Position numbers and translations under genes: made by a program. The notes beneath the pieces were generated by a model. It was not told the origin of the DNA, did no database searches, and worked only from the letters and a program-made list of their open reading frames with translations. Shown one piece after another: positions 15,269 through 23,184 of a DNA stretch of 36,633 nt. Source of the stretch: Anaerovibrio sp. (lineage in GTDB: Bacteria > Bacillota > Negativicutes > Selenomonadales > Selenomonadaceae); assembly GCA_017475925.1 (NCBI GenBank), contig JAFVER010000214.1, positions 1 through 36,633 on the forward strand, written 5' to 3'. How positions within the stretch are numbered: the stretch's first letter is position 1; each line of letters begins with the position of its first letter.

Positions 15269-15398
15269 TTTTATCCGATGTTAACGGGTGCTAAGACTCC
15301 ATCCTCTAAGGTGGGAGTTCAGCACCTGTAAAGCAATGGGTAAATTCAACTAAATTCAGATGGAGTTTAAAACTCCACTCGAATATGTTTCATTTTAT
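15269..15398 (+). mobile_element. 125-bp double-hairpin element, copy D
   Basis: TTTTAT at 15269-15274 and 15393-15398 bound a 124-bp unit that is closest to copy C. Hairpin 1 spans 15284-15329 (ACGGGTGCT with AGCACCTGT, one G-T pair). Hairpin 2 starts with TTCAGATGGAGT, but its distal arm has decayed (CCACTCGAA). The right end lies 14 bp before the -10 box of fba, so the element forms the upstream promoter region of that gene. Confidence 0.8.
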
Positions 15399-15411
15399 TA
15401 TTTCAATATGA

Positions 15412-15417
15412 TATAAT
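15412..15417 (+). promoter_or_regulatory. Probable -10 box of the fba promoter
   Basis: TATAAT stands 34 bp before the fba start in an AT-rich stretch. A -35 hexamer at the right spacing would fall in the last bases of element copy D (TTTCATTT), a poor match. The element may therefore have replaced or modified the original upstream promoter. Confidence 0.45.
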
Positions 15418-15451
15418 AAAAAATAATTATTATTGTAGGGGGTATGAATTT

Positions 15452-16417
15452 ATGCCATTAGTTGATACCAGAGAGATGTTTGATAAAGCATATGCAGGTG
15501 GATATGCAATTGGTGCCTTCAATGTAAACAATATGGAGATTGTTCAGGGGATTATGGCGGCAGCTGAGGAAACCAAATCACCAGTTATTTTACAGGCATC
15601 GGCTGGAGCCAGAAAATACGCTGGGGCAGAGTATTTGTTTGGTTTGGTTCAGTCAGCCTTGAAGGTCAGCTCAGTTCCGGTGGCTTTACATCTTGACCAC
15701 GGCCCAGATTTTGCAACCTGTAAATCCTGTATTGACGGAGGATTTACTTCCGTTATGATTGATGGCTCTTCCTTGCCGTTTGAGGAAAACATCAAGCTTA
15801 CCAAGCAGGTAGTTGACTATGCCCATGATAAGGGCGTGGTAGTAGAGGGTGAGCTGGGACAGCTTTCCGGCATTGAGGATGATGTGAATGTTTCCCATGA
15901 AAATGCATCCTATACTCAGCCGGAGGAGGTAGAGGAATTTGTCAGCCGCACAGGGGTTGATTCCTTGGCTATTGCTATTGGTACCAGTCATGGTGCCTTT
16001 AAGTTCAAGCCGGAGCAGTGTACCAGAAACGCAGATGGTGTGTTGGTTCCGCCGGAGCTTCGCTTTGATATTCTGGAGGATATCAGCAACCGTTTGCCGA
16101 AGTTCCCAATCGTTTTACATGGGGCTTCGTCAGTAGTGCCAAGATTTGTGGAAATCATCAATAAATATGGTGGAGATTTGAAGGATGCCATTGGTATACC
16201 TGAGGACCAGCTTCGCAAGGCAGCTCGCAGCTCTGTATGCAAGATTAATATTGATTCGGATATGCGTCTGGCATTGACTGCCGGGATTCGTGAGCATATG
16301 GCACTGCATCCTGATCATTTTGACCCACGGCAGTATTTGAAGCCGGCCCGTCAGTACATTCAGGAAATTGTTGCCCATAAGATAAGAAACGTATTGGGCT
16401 CAGATGGGAAAGCATAA
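15452..16417 (+). CDS. fba: Class II fructose-bisphosphate aldolase
   Basis: This zinc-dependent aldolase interconverts fructose 1,6-bisphosphate with glyceraldehyde 3-phosphate and dihydroxyacetone phosphate in glycolysis and gluconeogenesis. The 321-residue chain shows the catalytic/metal segment LHLDHGPD (D82, H83), E132 and E134 in VEGELG, H180 in IGTSHGAFKF and H223 in VLHGASS; these are the expected class II Zn ligands and active-site residues. A related tagatose-bisphosphate aldolase is possible, but length and motifs fit Fba. The ATG follows TAGGGGG. It is monocistronic: a TATAAT box precedes it and a strong terminator follows. Confidence 0.93.
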   Translation: MPLVDTREMFDKAYAGGYAIGAFNVNNMEIVQGIMAAAEETKSPVILQASAGARKYAGAEYLFGLVQSALKVSSVPVALHLDHGPDFATCKSCIDGGFTSVMIDGSSLPFEENIKLTKQVVDYAHDKGVVVEGELGQLSGIEDDVNVSHENASYTQPEEVEEFVSRTGVDSLAIAIGTSHGAFKFKPEQCTRNADGVLVPPELRFDILEDISNRLPKFPIVLHGASSVVPRFVEIINKYGGDLKDAIGIPEDQLRKAARSSVCKINIDSDMRLALTAGIREHMALHPDHFDPRQYLKPARQYIQEIVAHKIRNVLGSDGKA

Positions 16418-16461
16418 AATTAATTGGGAATGCGGAAATTGTAGATAAGCTGTACGGAAAT

Positions 16462-16499
16462 GGGTCTGTTACACTAATAAAAATTAGTGTGACAGACCC
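16462..16499 (+). terminator. Intrinsic terminator of fba
   Basis: GGGTCTGTTACACTAAT (16462-16478) pairs with ATTAGTGTGACAGACCC (16483-16499) across an AAAA loop, with one G-T pair, followed by TCGTTTT. Confidence 0.9.
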
Positions 16500-16511
16500 T
16501 CGTTTTATGGC

Positions 16512-16609
16512 CTCAAACTGCCCATATGTAAAATATGTGTTTTTTGCTAGGTGAATGTCTAACGTGGAGCGCTTTCGCTCAAGACATTTCTATACATGGG
16601 AAGTTTGAG
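16512..16609 (+). mobile_element. Internally deleted 98-bp derivative of the 203-bp element
   Basis: The outer ends CTCAAACTGCCCAT (16512) and ATGGGAAGTTTGAG (ending 16609) are inverted repeats of each other and match the family's outer ends. Inside, the left arm GCTAGGTGAATGTCTAACG with its GAGCGCTTTCGCTC hairpin is kept, but the central and right arms are missing. The right end abuts the stop codon of the minus-strand gene starting at 16610. Confidence 0.75.
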
Positions 16610-18736
16610 TTACAGTTTTAAATATTCAGCTTCAAGCTGTACCTCTTTTGGCAGCTCCTTGCTTTTTGTAGTGGATAAAATCCTTCGGGAGAACAGCTCC
16701 AGGGTGTGCTCCTTATCATCCTGACTGATATGCCATGCATCCAGCAGCTTACGATACTGTGGATTGGTGCTAAGGGACTGTCGATACTTTTTAGAAAAGG
16801 TGCAGTATTTAAAGAGAATTTCCCTGGCAACCTTATTGAGCCGTGGTATACCGCCAGATTCATTGTTGATATACATTTCGTATTCTGAGGCAAACACACT
16901 ACGGTAATTGTTACCATATTTCTTCAGGGCTGCCTTAACCCGTTCCTTCATGTCATCGGACAGGTCAGAATTTTTTTTGTAGAATTGAAGGTAGTTTACA
17001 TATTCTGAGGTTAGGGATGGATCAGTAATATCACTGTAATGTACCCCCTGTACTCGTTTGCACATTTCCCAGCGGAATTGAGCACAGATGGATACCATGG
17101 TGTTATCGAGATTTTCTGAATGAAGAATGGAAACCATCAGATGAGCTGGGCTGGTGCGAACCCGTCCCTCGATTTCCTGCCACATTACGCCACGACTACC
17201 AAAGTTTGGCATGAGTATAATATATGGCAATACTTCTACGTTATATACATATCGGTTAATTTTCATTTCAGGAAAGCTGGTATGTGCCTGACGGTAGAAG
17301 CAGCCAAAATCAATGGAGCGGATACGGTCTATTGATTTACGTACCTTTTCTACAGAGGCAAGACACACCTCCAAAGGCTTTGCGGCAGGTTGGGCATAAA
17401 AGGCCGGAATAAAGGAGAATACACTGCCATAGGTCATTTTGTTGGCACTGGTAATCATGTTGCGCAGCTCATAAATTACCTTTTCCTTAGGGTCATTTTG
17501 CATGGCATCGGCCTGAGCCTGACTGATGTTTCCCTGACGGACATTTTCCTTTAGATGTTCAGACCAGTCATTGTCAAATTCATCCTTTGATGGTGCCACC
17601 TCACCGATATAAATTTTTTGCAGCCATTTGTAGGCTGGTACGATAGCTCCTTCGGGGTCATCCTCCCATAGCAGGGCATACTTGTAAAGGGCTGCGGTGT
17701 TTTCTTCCCCGGCCATTTTTTCATCAACAAAGCCAAAGAGGAAGAACATTTTTATTTCTGCTGGCACATCCCCGGTTTCAAGAGACTTAAAAAAGGCCAG
17801 TTCATAGATTTTGTAGAAATTTTCAGCAATTCGTTGGCGAAGCTGACGCATTTCGGCAGATTTTTCTGTCTTGTCAGGACAGGCCATAAATTTCTTGAGG
17901 TCCTTGCTAAAGGTATCACTGGTTTCACGGTCAGCACCGGCAAAGGCCAGTATTGTACGAAGGGCATTTTTTATCTGTGGCAGATTTCCGCTGCCGGCCG
18001 CTATAGCCTCCTGACGCTTTGCATTATCCAGCTTGGCCCTTTGGTAGTGGTATTCCTTTACAAAATCATCAGTATCTGCCTGAGTCTTATGAATAAACTC
18101 CACTATGGTGTCAATTTGCGGTTGAATTTGCTTGGCCATTTTAGCAGCCTGCATTATGGTACCAATGCAGAAATTTATATCAGCCGGATAGTAGTCCTTT
18201 CGCAAAGCATCATTTTTTTCCTGATAGGTATGCCAAAGCTCTGCCTCCCACCCTTCTAGGATAGCAGGCTTTTTAGGTGGGTATAGCACATTGATGGCAT
18301 CGTAGCTATTAGGCATTACCATAAGCTCTGCACAAATATTTCTATATTCTGAGTAATCGTGCTTTAAAGACTGGCAAAGCTTACAGCTTTGTTCATACAG
18401 GGTGGTGAGAGCAGTAAGCATAGAATTTAGCAGGTTAACAGTAGCTGAAGCCATGGCCGGGGCTACTGAGGCAGTTTCCTTAATGGCATTGACCAAATCA
18501 TCATCACTGGCATAATCATAGAGAAATAGGGTACTGTCTTCTTCTGCTACATAGTCATAGATACAGGCTTCACCGACGCTTTGGAAAGCTCCCAGTATGG
18601 TACCATTACTGGCCTTCATGGTGACGGTATCTCCGTCCTTAATGATAAAGCTGCCCTTTAAGATAATAGCAACATCCTTTATCGTATCCCCTTTTTTATG
18701 TAATACCTGCCCCTTGGCAATGTCAATTTTTCCCAT
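16610..18736 (-). CDS. Large protein with CRP-like cyclic-nucleotide-binding N-terminus
   Basis: The 708-residue protein begins with a CRP-like beta-barrel (about 5-105): DIAKGQVLHKKGDTIKDVAIILKG, and IILKGSFIIKDGDTV followed by GTILGAFQSVGEACIYDY. The remaining 600 residues are mostly helical, soluble and without a family I recognise. A cysteine pair in SCKLCQ occurs near 128-133. There is no DNA-binding helix-turn-helix, so it is not a normal Crp/Fnr regulator. A role in cyclic-nucleotide-responsive signalling or scaffolding is possible but unsupported. The ATG at 18736 is preceded by GGAAGG; the upstream ATG at 18772 has no ribosome site. It stands alone, facing fba across a terminator and a small mobile element. 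Confidence 0.65.
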   Translation of the reverse strand: MGKIDIAKGQVLHKKGDTIKDVAIILKGSFIIKDGDTVTMKASNGTILGAFQSVGEACIYDYVAEEDSTLFLYDYASDDDLVNAIKETASVAPAMASATVNLLNSMLTALTTLYEQSCKLCQSLKHDYSEYRNICAELMVMPNSYDAINVLYPPKKPAILEGWEAELWHTYQEKNDALRKDYYPADINFCIGTIMQAAKMAKQIQPQIDTIVEFIHKTQADTDDFVKEYHYQRAKLDNAKRQEAIAAGSGNLPQIKNALRTILAFAGADRETSDTFSKDLKKFMACPDKTEKSAEMRQLRQRIAENFYKIYELAFFKSLETGDVPAEIKMFFLFGFVDEKMAGEENTAALYKYALLWEDDPEGAIVPAYKWLQKIYIGEVAPSKDEFDNDWSEHLKENVRQGNISQAQADAMQNDPKEKVIYELRNMITSANKMTYGSVFSFIPAFYAQPAAKPLEVCLASVEKVRKSIDRIRSIDFGCFYRQAHTSFPEMKINRYVYNVEVLPYIILMPNFGSRGVMWQEIEGRVRTSPAHLMVSILHSENLDNTMVSICAQFRWEMCKRVQGVHYSDITDPSLTSEYVNYLQFYKKNSDLSDDMKERVKAALKKYGNNYRSVFASEYEMYINNESGGIPRLNKVAREILFKYCTFSKKYRQSLSTNPQYRKLLDAWHISQDDKEHTLELFSRRILSTTKSKELPKEVQLEAEYLKL

Positions 18737-18828
18737 TATGTTATCACGCCTTCCGAAATTGTTCATCTCCATGCCATTAACTTATTCTGCCTATACATGC
18801 GAAAATCCTGCTTTGATTTTAAATGAGT

Positions 18829-19743
18829 CTATCCCCAAAACAACTTTACCATATCCTGTGGCATATCAGAATAGATGGAAATATATCTGCGGTTAAGGGG
18901 ATTGAGTAGCTTTAGGTGATAGGCATGGAGAGCCTGACGATTAATATCAGTGGTGTCTCCGCCATATAAATCATCTCCCAGCAACGGAAAGCCAATGGCA
19001 GCCATGTGTACTCTGATTTGATGAGTTCGTCCGGTTTTCAGATTTAGCTTTATCAGTGAATTGCCACGATTTGTGGCAAGTACCTGGTAATGAGTTTCAG
19101 CATATTGTCCATCGGCAGAGCAAATCCGTTGGATAATGCTGTCAGGGTTTCTGGCAATGGGGAGGCTGATAATACCTGCCGGTTCAGGGAGCTGCCCTTT
19201 GATAATTGCCAGATAGCTGCGGTGAAATAATTTTTCTGTGGCCATTTCCTGTTGAAGGATTTTTTGCGTTTTATTTCCTGGCTGAGTAAGGATGTTTTGC
19301 AGCTGTGGCAGCTTGGCTACCGCCACCAGGCCGGTAGTGTTTCTGTCAAGGCGATGTATGGGATGAAAGTCTATCGCTTGGTTGGTCAGTTGATAATAAT
19401 ACTTTAGTCCATTGCCCAATGTATTACTATGGTCCTTTCCCGTAGGGTGTACCAGTATACCTGCCGGTTTGTTGAGGATGATAAGATATTCATCCTCATA
19501 GCGTATATCCAAGGGAATGTAGTTTGCCACCACCGAGGAGGCTTCCGACAGAATGCAGCTTACAGTATCTCCCTGCTGTACAGTAGCCCTTGTGGCTTGT
19601 ACAGGGAGTCCGTTTATCAATATAGTGCCATGCCATTTTAGCTTTCGCCACAATCCCTGTGATACGCCACAGTAATTTTTTAGAAAAGCCCTGACCGACA
19701 TGGGGGTCAGGGCTTCAGCTTTTACCTGATAGGTTACATTCAT
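18829..19743 (-). CDS. RluD/RluA-family pseudouridine synthase
   Basis: The 304-residue enzyme has an S4-like RNA-binding N-terminus (about 12-68, with LINGLPVQATRATVQQGD), then the RluA-type catalytic domain. Visible parts are the NKPAGILVHP segment (91-100), the signature HRLDRNTTG with catalytic D133, YLAIIKGQ, and LKTGRTHQIRVHMA, GFPLLGDDLYGG. It isomerises uridine in rRNA or tRNA; the site cannot be told from sequence. The ATG at 19743 lies one base after the stop of the permease gene and has GTGAGGA as ribosome site, so the two are translationally linked. An earlier in-frame start at 19758 would overlap the permease. Confidence 0.9.
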   Translation of the reverse strand: MNVTYQVKAEALTPMSVRAFLKNYCGVSQGLWRKLKWHGTILINGLPVQATRATVQQGDTVSCILSEASSVVANYIPLDIRYEDEYLIILNKPAGILVHPTGKDHSNTLGNGLKYYYQLTNQAIDFHPIHRLDRNTTGLVAVAKLPQLQNILTQPGNKTQKILQQEMATEKLFHRSYLAIIKGQLPEPAGIISLPIARNPDSIIQRICSADGQYAETHYQVLATNRGNSLIKLNLKTGRTHQIRVHMAAIGFPLLGDDLYGGDTTDINRQALHAYHLKLLNPLNRRYISIYSDMPQDMVKLFWG

Positions 19744-19744
19744 T

Positions 19745-20992
19745 TTATTCCTCACCACGGAGTTTCTTAATGAGGTTAAAGCATACGCTTAAAATAATGG
19801 CAACAACTGTTGCCAGCGACATACCGGAAAGAGTGGTGGAGCCAATAGTGATGCTGGCAGTACTTACACCGATACCAAGCACAATGGCTGTCAGCATCAG
19901 GTTGATTGGTTTGTTGTAATCAATTTTGCTGTCCACCAATACCCGAATACCTGAAGCTGCAATAACACCAAACAGCAGCATTGATACACCGCCCATTACG
20001 GGTGTTGGTATACTTTGAATGGCTGCTGCCAGCTTGCCGAAGCAGGACAGAATAATGGCAAAGATAGCTGCACCACCGATTACCCATGTACTGAATACCT
20101 TGGAAATGGCCAATACACCGATGTTTTCACCATAGGTGGTATTTGGTGTGGAGCCGAAAAAGCCGGAAATCATTGTGGAAAGTCCATTACCGATGATAGA
20201 GCGGTCCAGGCCAGGGTCTTTGGTAAGGTCTGCACCTACAATGTTGCCGGTGACAAAAAGATGCCCTACATGCTCAGCTATTACCACCAGTGCTGCTGGC
20301 AGAATAATGGTAATGGCTGTCAGATTAAACTCTGGTGTATAAAAGGTAGGGAGGGCAAACCATGGGGCCTTCTCTACAATACTCCAGTCCACAATGCCCA
20401 AACAAAGTGAAAGCACGTAGCCAGAGATTATACCAATAAGAATAGGGATAATACCAAGAAATCCCCGAAAAATAATCTGAGCAAACAGGGTGATTGCCAG
20501 GGTTGCTACAGATATTGTGATAGCAGTGGGATCAGGCTCCTTGGCAGTTAGTCCAGCCATGCCGGCAGCAGTGGGCATTAGCTCCAACCCGATAACTGCC
20601 ACGATAGCCCCCATGGCTGCCGGTGGAAAAATAAAATCAATCCAGCTGGTGCCTACGGCCCTTATGATAAGACCAACAATTACAAAAACAGCACCGACGG
20701 CAATAAAGCCTCCCAAGGCTGCTTCATAGCTGTACTGACTTAGTACAGCAAACACCGGAGATATAAAGGCAAAGCTTGAACCCAAATAGGCTGGGATTTT
20801 GCCACGGCATATAAATAAATACAGCAGGGTACCAATACCATTGAAAAGCAGTACGATAGCCGGATTTACGTTAAACAAAATTGGTACCAGAACTGTAGAA
20901 CCAAACATAGCAAATAGATGCTGGAGACTAAGGGGAATAGTTTTGGTAATAGGTGGACGTTCATGCACCTGAATAACACGATTTTCACTCAT
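19745..20992 (-). CDS. uraA: Uracil permease (NCS2 family)
   Basis: This inner-membrane nucleobase:H+ symporter has 415 residues and about 14 hydrophobic segments. Family hallmarks are HLFAMFGSTVLVP near the N-terminus, YLGSSFAFISP in the third segment, and GSTPNTTYGENIGV, the substrate-site signature where UraA-type proteins have E-N-I-G-V. The UraA-like motif favours uracil over xanthine, but specificity is inferred. The ATG at 20992 is preferred to a GTG at 21004, with AAGGAG upstream. The leader contains a terminator hairpin (21084-21126) and may be regulated by attenuation. A pseudouridine synthase gene follows with a one-base gap. Confidence 0.87.
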   Translation of the reverse strand: MSENRVIQVHERPPITKTIPLSLQHLFAMFGSTVLVPILFNVNPAIVLLFNGIGTLLYLFICRGKIPAYLGSSFAFISPVFAVLSQYSYEAALGGFIAVGAVFVIVGLIIRAVGTSWIDFIFPPAAMGAIVAVIGLELMPTAAGMAGLTAKEPDPTAITISVATLAITLFAQIIFRGFLGIIPILIGIISGYVLSLCLGIVDWSIVEKAPWFALPTFYTPEFNLTAITIILPAALVVIAEHVGHLFVTGNIVGADLTKDPGLDRSIIGNGLSTMISGFFGSTPNTTYGENIGVLAISKVFSTWVIGGAAIFAIILSCFGKLAAAIQSIPTPVMGGVSMLLFGVIAASGIRVLVDSKIDYNKPINLMLTAIVLGIGVSTASITIGSTTLSGMSLATVVAIILSVCFNLIKKLRGEE

Positions 20993-21083
20993 TAATGATA
21001 TCACTCCTTACTAGAATTCAGGGTGGAATGAAAAGCTTCAGCTTTTCATCAGAAAAAACCCTATAAGAATTTATCACAAAAAA

Positions 21084-21126
21084 AGCAACTTGTCCATTTT
21101 AGTTAAGTTTGTTCTGGAAAGTTGCT
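21084..21126 (-). terminator. Terminator or attenuator in the uraA leader
   Basis: Read on the minus strand, AGCAACTT (21126-21119) pairs with AAGTTGCT (21091-21084) followed by seven T residues. It is about 90 bases before the permease start and downstream of the small membrane protein gene. It may simply end the upstream transcript or act as an attenuator controlling uraA. I see no clear PyrR-site consensus. A second hairpin, GAAAAGCT/AGCTTTTC, lies between it and the ribosome site, near 21031-21049. Confidence 0.6.
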
Positions 21127-21141
21127 GTTGTATTATATGTA

Positions 21142-21344
21142 ATTCAAAATTATCACATGTATAATATGCATATTTGAGCTAGGTGAATGTCTAACGCGGA
21201 GCGCTTTCGCTCAAGACATTTTGCCTAGTGGAACTAAGTTCAATCTACGCGTTGCTTGATTTCACTAAGTACCAAGGCAAAATAATGTCCGCTTATAGAC
21301 AATACACCTAGCTTTCTACAGTTTAGTTGTGTGGGAGGTTTTAT
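21142..21344 (+). mobile_element. Intact 203-bp self-complementary element
   Basis: The outer ends are degenerate CTCAAAC..CCCA inverted repeats (TTCAAAATTATCACAT on the left, GTGTGGGAGGTTTTAT on the right). Inside are near-perfect arms AGCTAGGTG (21177-21185) and CACCTAGCT (21305-21313), extended by GTCTA/TAGAC and CGCGGA/TCCGC. Further in, GACATTTTGCC pairs with GGCAAAATAATGTC. A small GAGCGCTTTCGCTC hairpin sits on the left arm. There is no open reading frame. It is best described as a MITE-like unit that would form one long hairpin, and it lies between the small membrane protein gene and uraA. Confidence 0.8.
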
Positions 21345-21350
21345 ATGTAA

Positions 21351-21842
21351 TTATTTCAGGTGAGAACGCCAATAATCCATATCCGGTTCACTTAAAGGCA
21401 GAGAAATCTTGTCACCATTGTCATAGCTGAACTGAATGGTAATAACATCAGCATTTAAAATGGCATCAAAGGCCTCATGGGGAAATTCCACAAAAAGCTT
21501 GTTGGTATTTTTCAAGGTCGTTTTGTCATTAAAAAAGGCGATGGAATAGCTTGGAGGGGTATAGCGGACGGCTGCCTCCATATCAAACACAGTGTCATCA
21601 CATATCATGGTGAGGGCTGGCAACAGCTTGGCACTGGAATACCGATAATCCAATATGGTAAGGGTGGCAGAATCCACCCTGCCGTTTTTGTCAACTCCCG
21701 TCTGAAAATCAATATCACAGTAGCCGGAGAGATTATCACAGGGCCGATGGTCATATACATAGGTGAAGCTCCAGCCAAAGCCTCCGAACAGTATTAATAT
21801 TATGCCCAAGGTCATAAGAAATTTATGATGAATTCTTCTCAT
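21351..21842 (-). CDS. Small membrane-anchored protein of unknown function
   Basis: The 163-residue protein has one N-terminal membrane segment after a basic start (MRRIHHKFLMTLGIILILFG, helix about 8-27). An extracytoplasmic domain follows, with two cysteines in CDNLSGYCDIDF that could form a disulfide. I recognise no family. The ATG at 21842 follows AAGGA and comes four bases after the stop of the recombinase gene, so the two are probably co-translated. The reading frame is open further upstream only because it overlaps the recombinase gene. It may be cargo of, or accessory to, the recombinase. Confidence 0.65.
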   Translation of the reverse strand: MRRIHHKFLMTLGIILILFGGFGWSFTYVYDHRPCDNLSGYCDIDFQTGVDKNGRVDSATLTILDYRYSSAKLLPALTMICDDTVFDMEAAVRYTPPSYSIAFFNDKTTLKNTNKLFVEFPHEAFDAILNADVITIQFSYDNGDKISLPLSEPDMDYWRSHLK

Positions 21843-21846
21843 TAAA

Positions 21847-22845
21847 TTAATCCTTTCTTGTTGAAGAACCAAACATACGGTTGAGCGGGTTTTCCTTAAA
21901 CAGATTACCCTGTTCAATGTAGCGATGAACCATCTTTTCTGATTTGTGGCGGGTCTGGCGCATAATAGACAGTGCATCCAAATCATGCTGGGCGGCACTG
22001 GTGGCAAACCCACGACGAAGGCTGTGACCGGCGAAGTCATCTGGATTCATACCCAGCATAGCCATGTATTTTTTTACAATCAGTGCTACAGCTTTGTCAG
22101 TCAGCTGAGTTTCACGAGGCTCAAGATTGCGTTTAAAGCCCCTGAACAGGGGCCCACTGGTTATTCCTGCGGCATTAATCCATTCTCTAACGGCTGTGAC
22201 AGCACATACATGGGGGTCAGGTGCATAGGGAACGGCTATCTGACTTCCCCGGCCCAGCTGGTCTCCCTTTGATTGGGGAATAAATACTACCAGGCCCTGT
22301 GGTGTAAAGGAAATATCCTGCATATCAATCCCCACAAGCTCAGAGCGTCGGAAGGCTCCGGCAAAGCCCAAAAACAGCAAGGCTTTATCCCGTATTGATA
22401 CTAAATCTCCTGCATCAAACAGGTCAGCCAGCAGGGACATGGTCTCCATGAGAATAGGAGCCTTGCCATGCTGAAAGGTACCCTTTTCACGACGAATAGC
22501 CTGCATGGCATTAATAACCATACCGGTTTTTGTGGGATTGTCATCGTGAAAACCAGCGGCAATGTGATTTTCCGATATAGCTGTAACCCGGCGGGATACG
22601 GTATTGGCCTTGGCGTGGTCAGCCAGGTCATTTATGTAGTTGACAATGGTTTCAGGGGTGCACGGTAAAGGATTAACCTTGTGAATATCGCACCAATAGG
22701 TAAAATCGTTCCAATCAGCCGAATATGATTTTAATGTGTTATCAGCCTTGGATTTGTTCATTCGGCGCTTGCTTTTTGCCGAGAGTTTGATATTTTTGTT
22801 TATGTTGTCATTTTTGTAAAGAAAAAAATCATCTCGAACATTCAT
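21847..22845 (-). CDS. Tyrosine recombinase / phage-type integrase
   Basis: The 332-residue protein has a SAM-like N-terminal core-binding domain (about 30-125, NTLKSYSADWNDFTYWCDIH) and a catalytic domain. The active-site set is complete: R166 in GAFRRSEL, K193 in PQSKGDQ, H274 and R277 in HSLRRGF, H300 in TRHKS and nucleophile Y309 in VHRYIEQG. It would cut and rejoin DNA at specific sites. No excisionase, phage structural genes, tRNA or att repeats were found nearby, so it is either a solitary chromosomal recombinase or the residue of a lost element. A small membrane protein gene follows four bases downstream. Confidence 0.9.
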   Translation of the reverse strand: MNVRDDFFLYKNDNINKNIKLSAKSKRRMNKSKADNTLKSYSADWNDFTYWCDIHKVNPLPCTPETIVNYINDLADHAKANTVSRRVTAISENHIAAGFHDDNPTKTGMVINAMQAIRREKGTFQHGKAPILMETMSLLADLFDAGDLVSIRDKALLFLGFAGAFRRSELVGIDMQDISFTPQGLVVFIPQSKGDQLGRGSQIAVPYAPDPHVCAVTAVREWINAAGITSGPLFRGFKRNLEPRETQLTDKAVALIVKKYMAMLGMNPDDFAGHSLRRGFATSAAQHDLDALSIMRQTRHKSEKMVHRYIEQGNLFKENPLNRMFGSSTRKD

Positions 22846-23184
22846 AACAAATCACCTAAGTATATTTTATACACAAAAAGCAATCAAATCAATAGTACAG
22901 CATACTGTAATGATGTATAATGTTTAATGTGTGATGAAGCCTTACCCCCACCGGTTGCTGTGCAACCACCTCCCCCGGGGGAGGCAAGAGGGTGTGATGA
23001 TAAATACGAATATATAGCGCAAATGCGTAATCACCTCCTACAAGCTTTCCCGTGGGGAATGAGTAATTTCTAAGCTTGCCTCCCTTGGGGGAGGTGCCCG
23101 AAGGGCGGAGGGGGTATTTGAAAATATCAAGGAGAAGATTTATGCGTAATTCGTATAATATATCAGTGAAAGGTATTAGATAAC
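22846..23184. repeat. Intergenic region with two inverted CTCCC/GGGAG repeats
   Basis: No gene fits between the divergent recombinase and murI genes. Two copies of a GC-rich palindromic repeat stand in opposite orientation: CACCTCCCCCGGGGGAGG near 22969-22986 and GCCTCCCTTGGGGGAGG near 23078-23094, the latter with a CCCGAAGGG side hairpin. Similar repeats recur at 31555-31605 and 32615-32657. A TGCGTAATTCGTA motif (near 23142) precedes murI, as also seen around mutM. Confidence 0.6.

Noticed and set aside
21847..22845. Integrated prophage or large integrative element around the recombinase
   Set aside because: Neighbours are housekeeping genes (uraA, pseudouridine synthase, murI); no phage structural, replication or transfer genes and no att repeats were seen.
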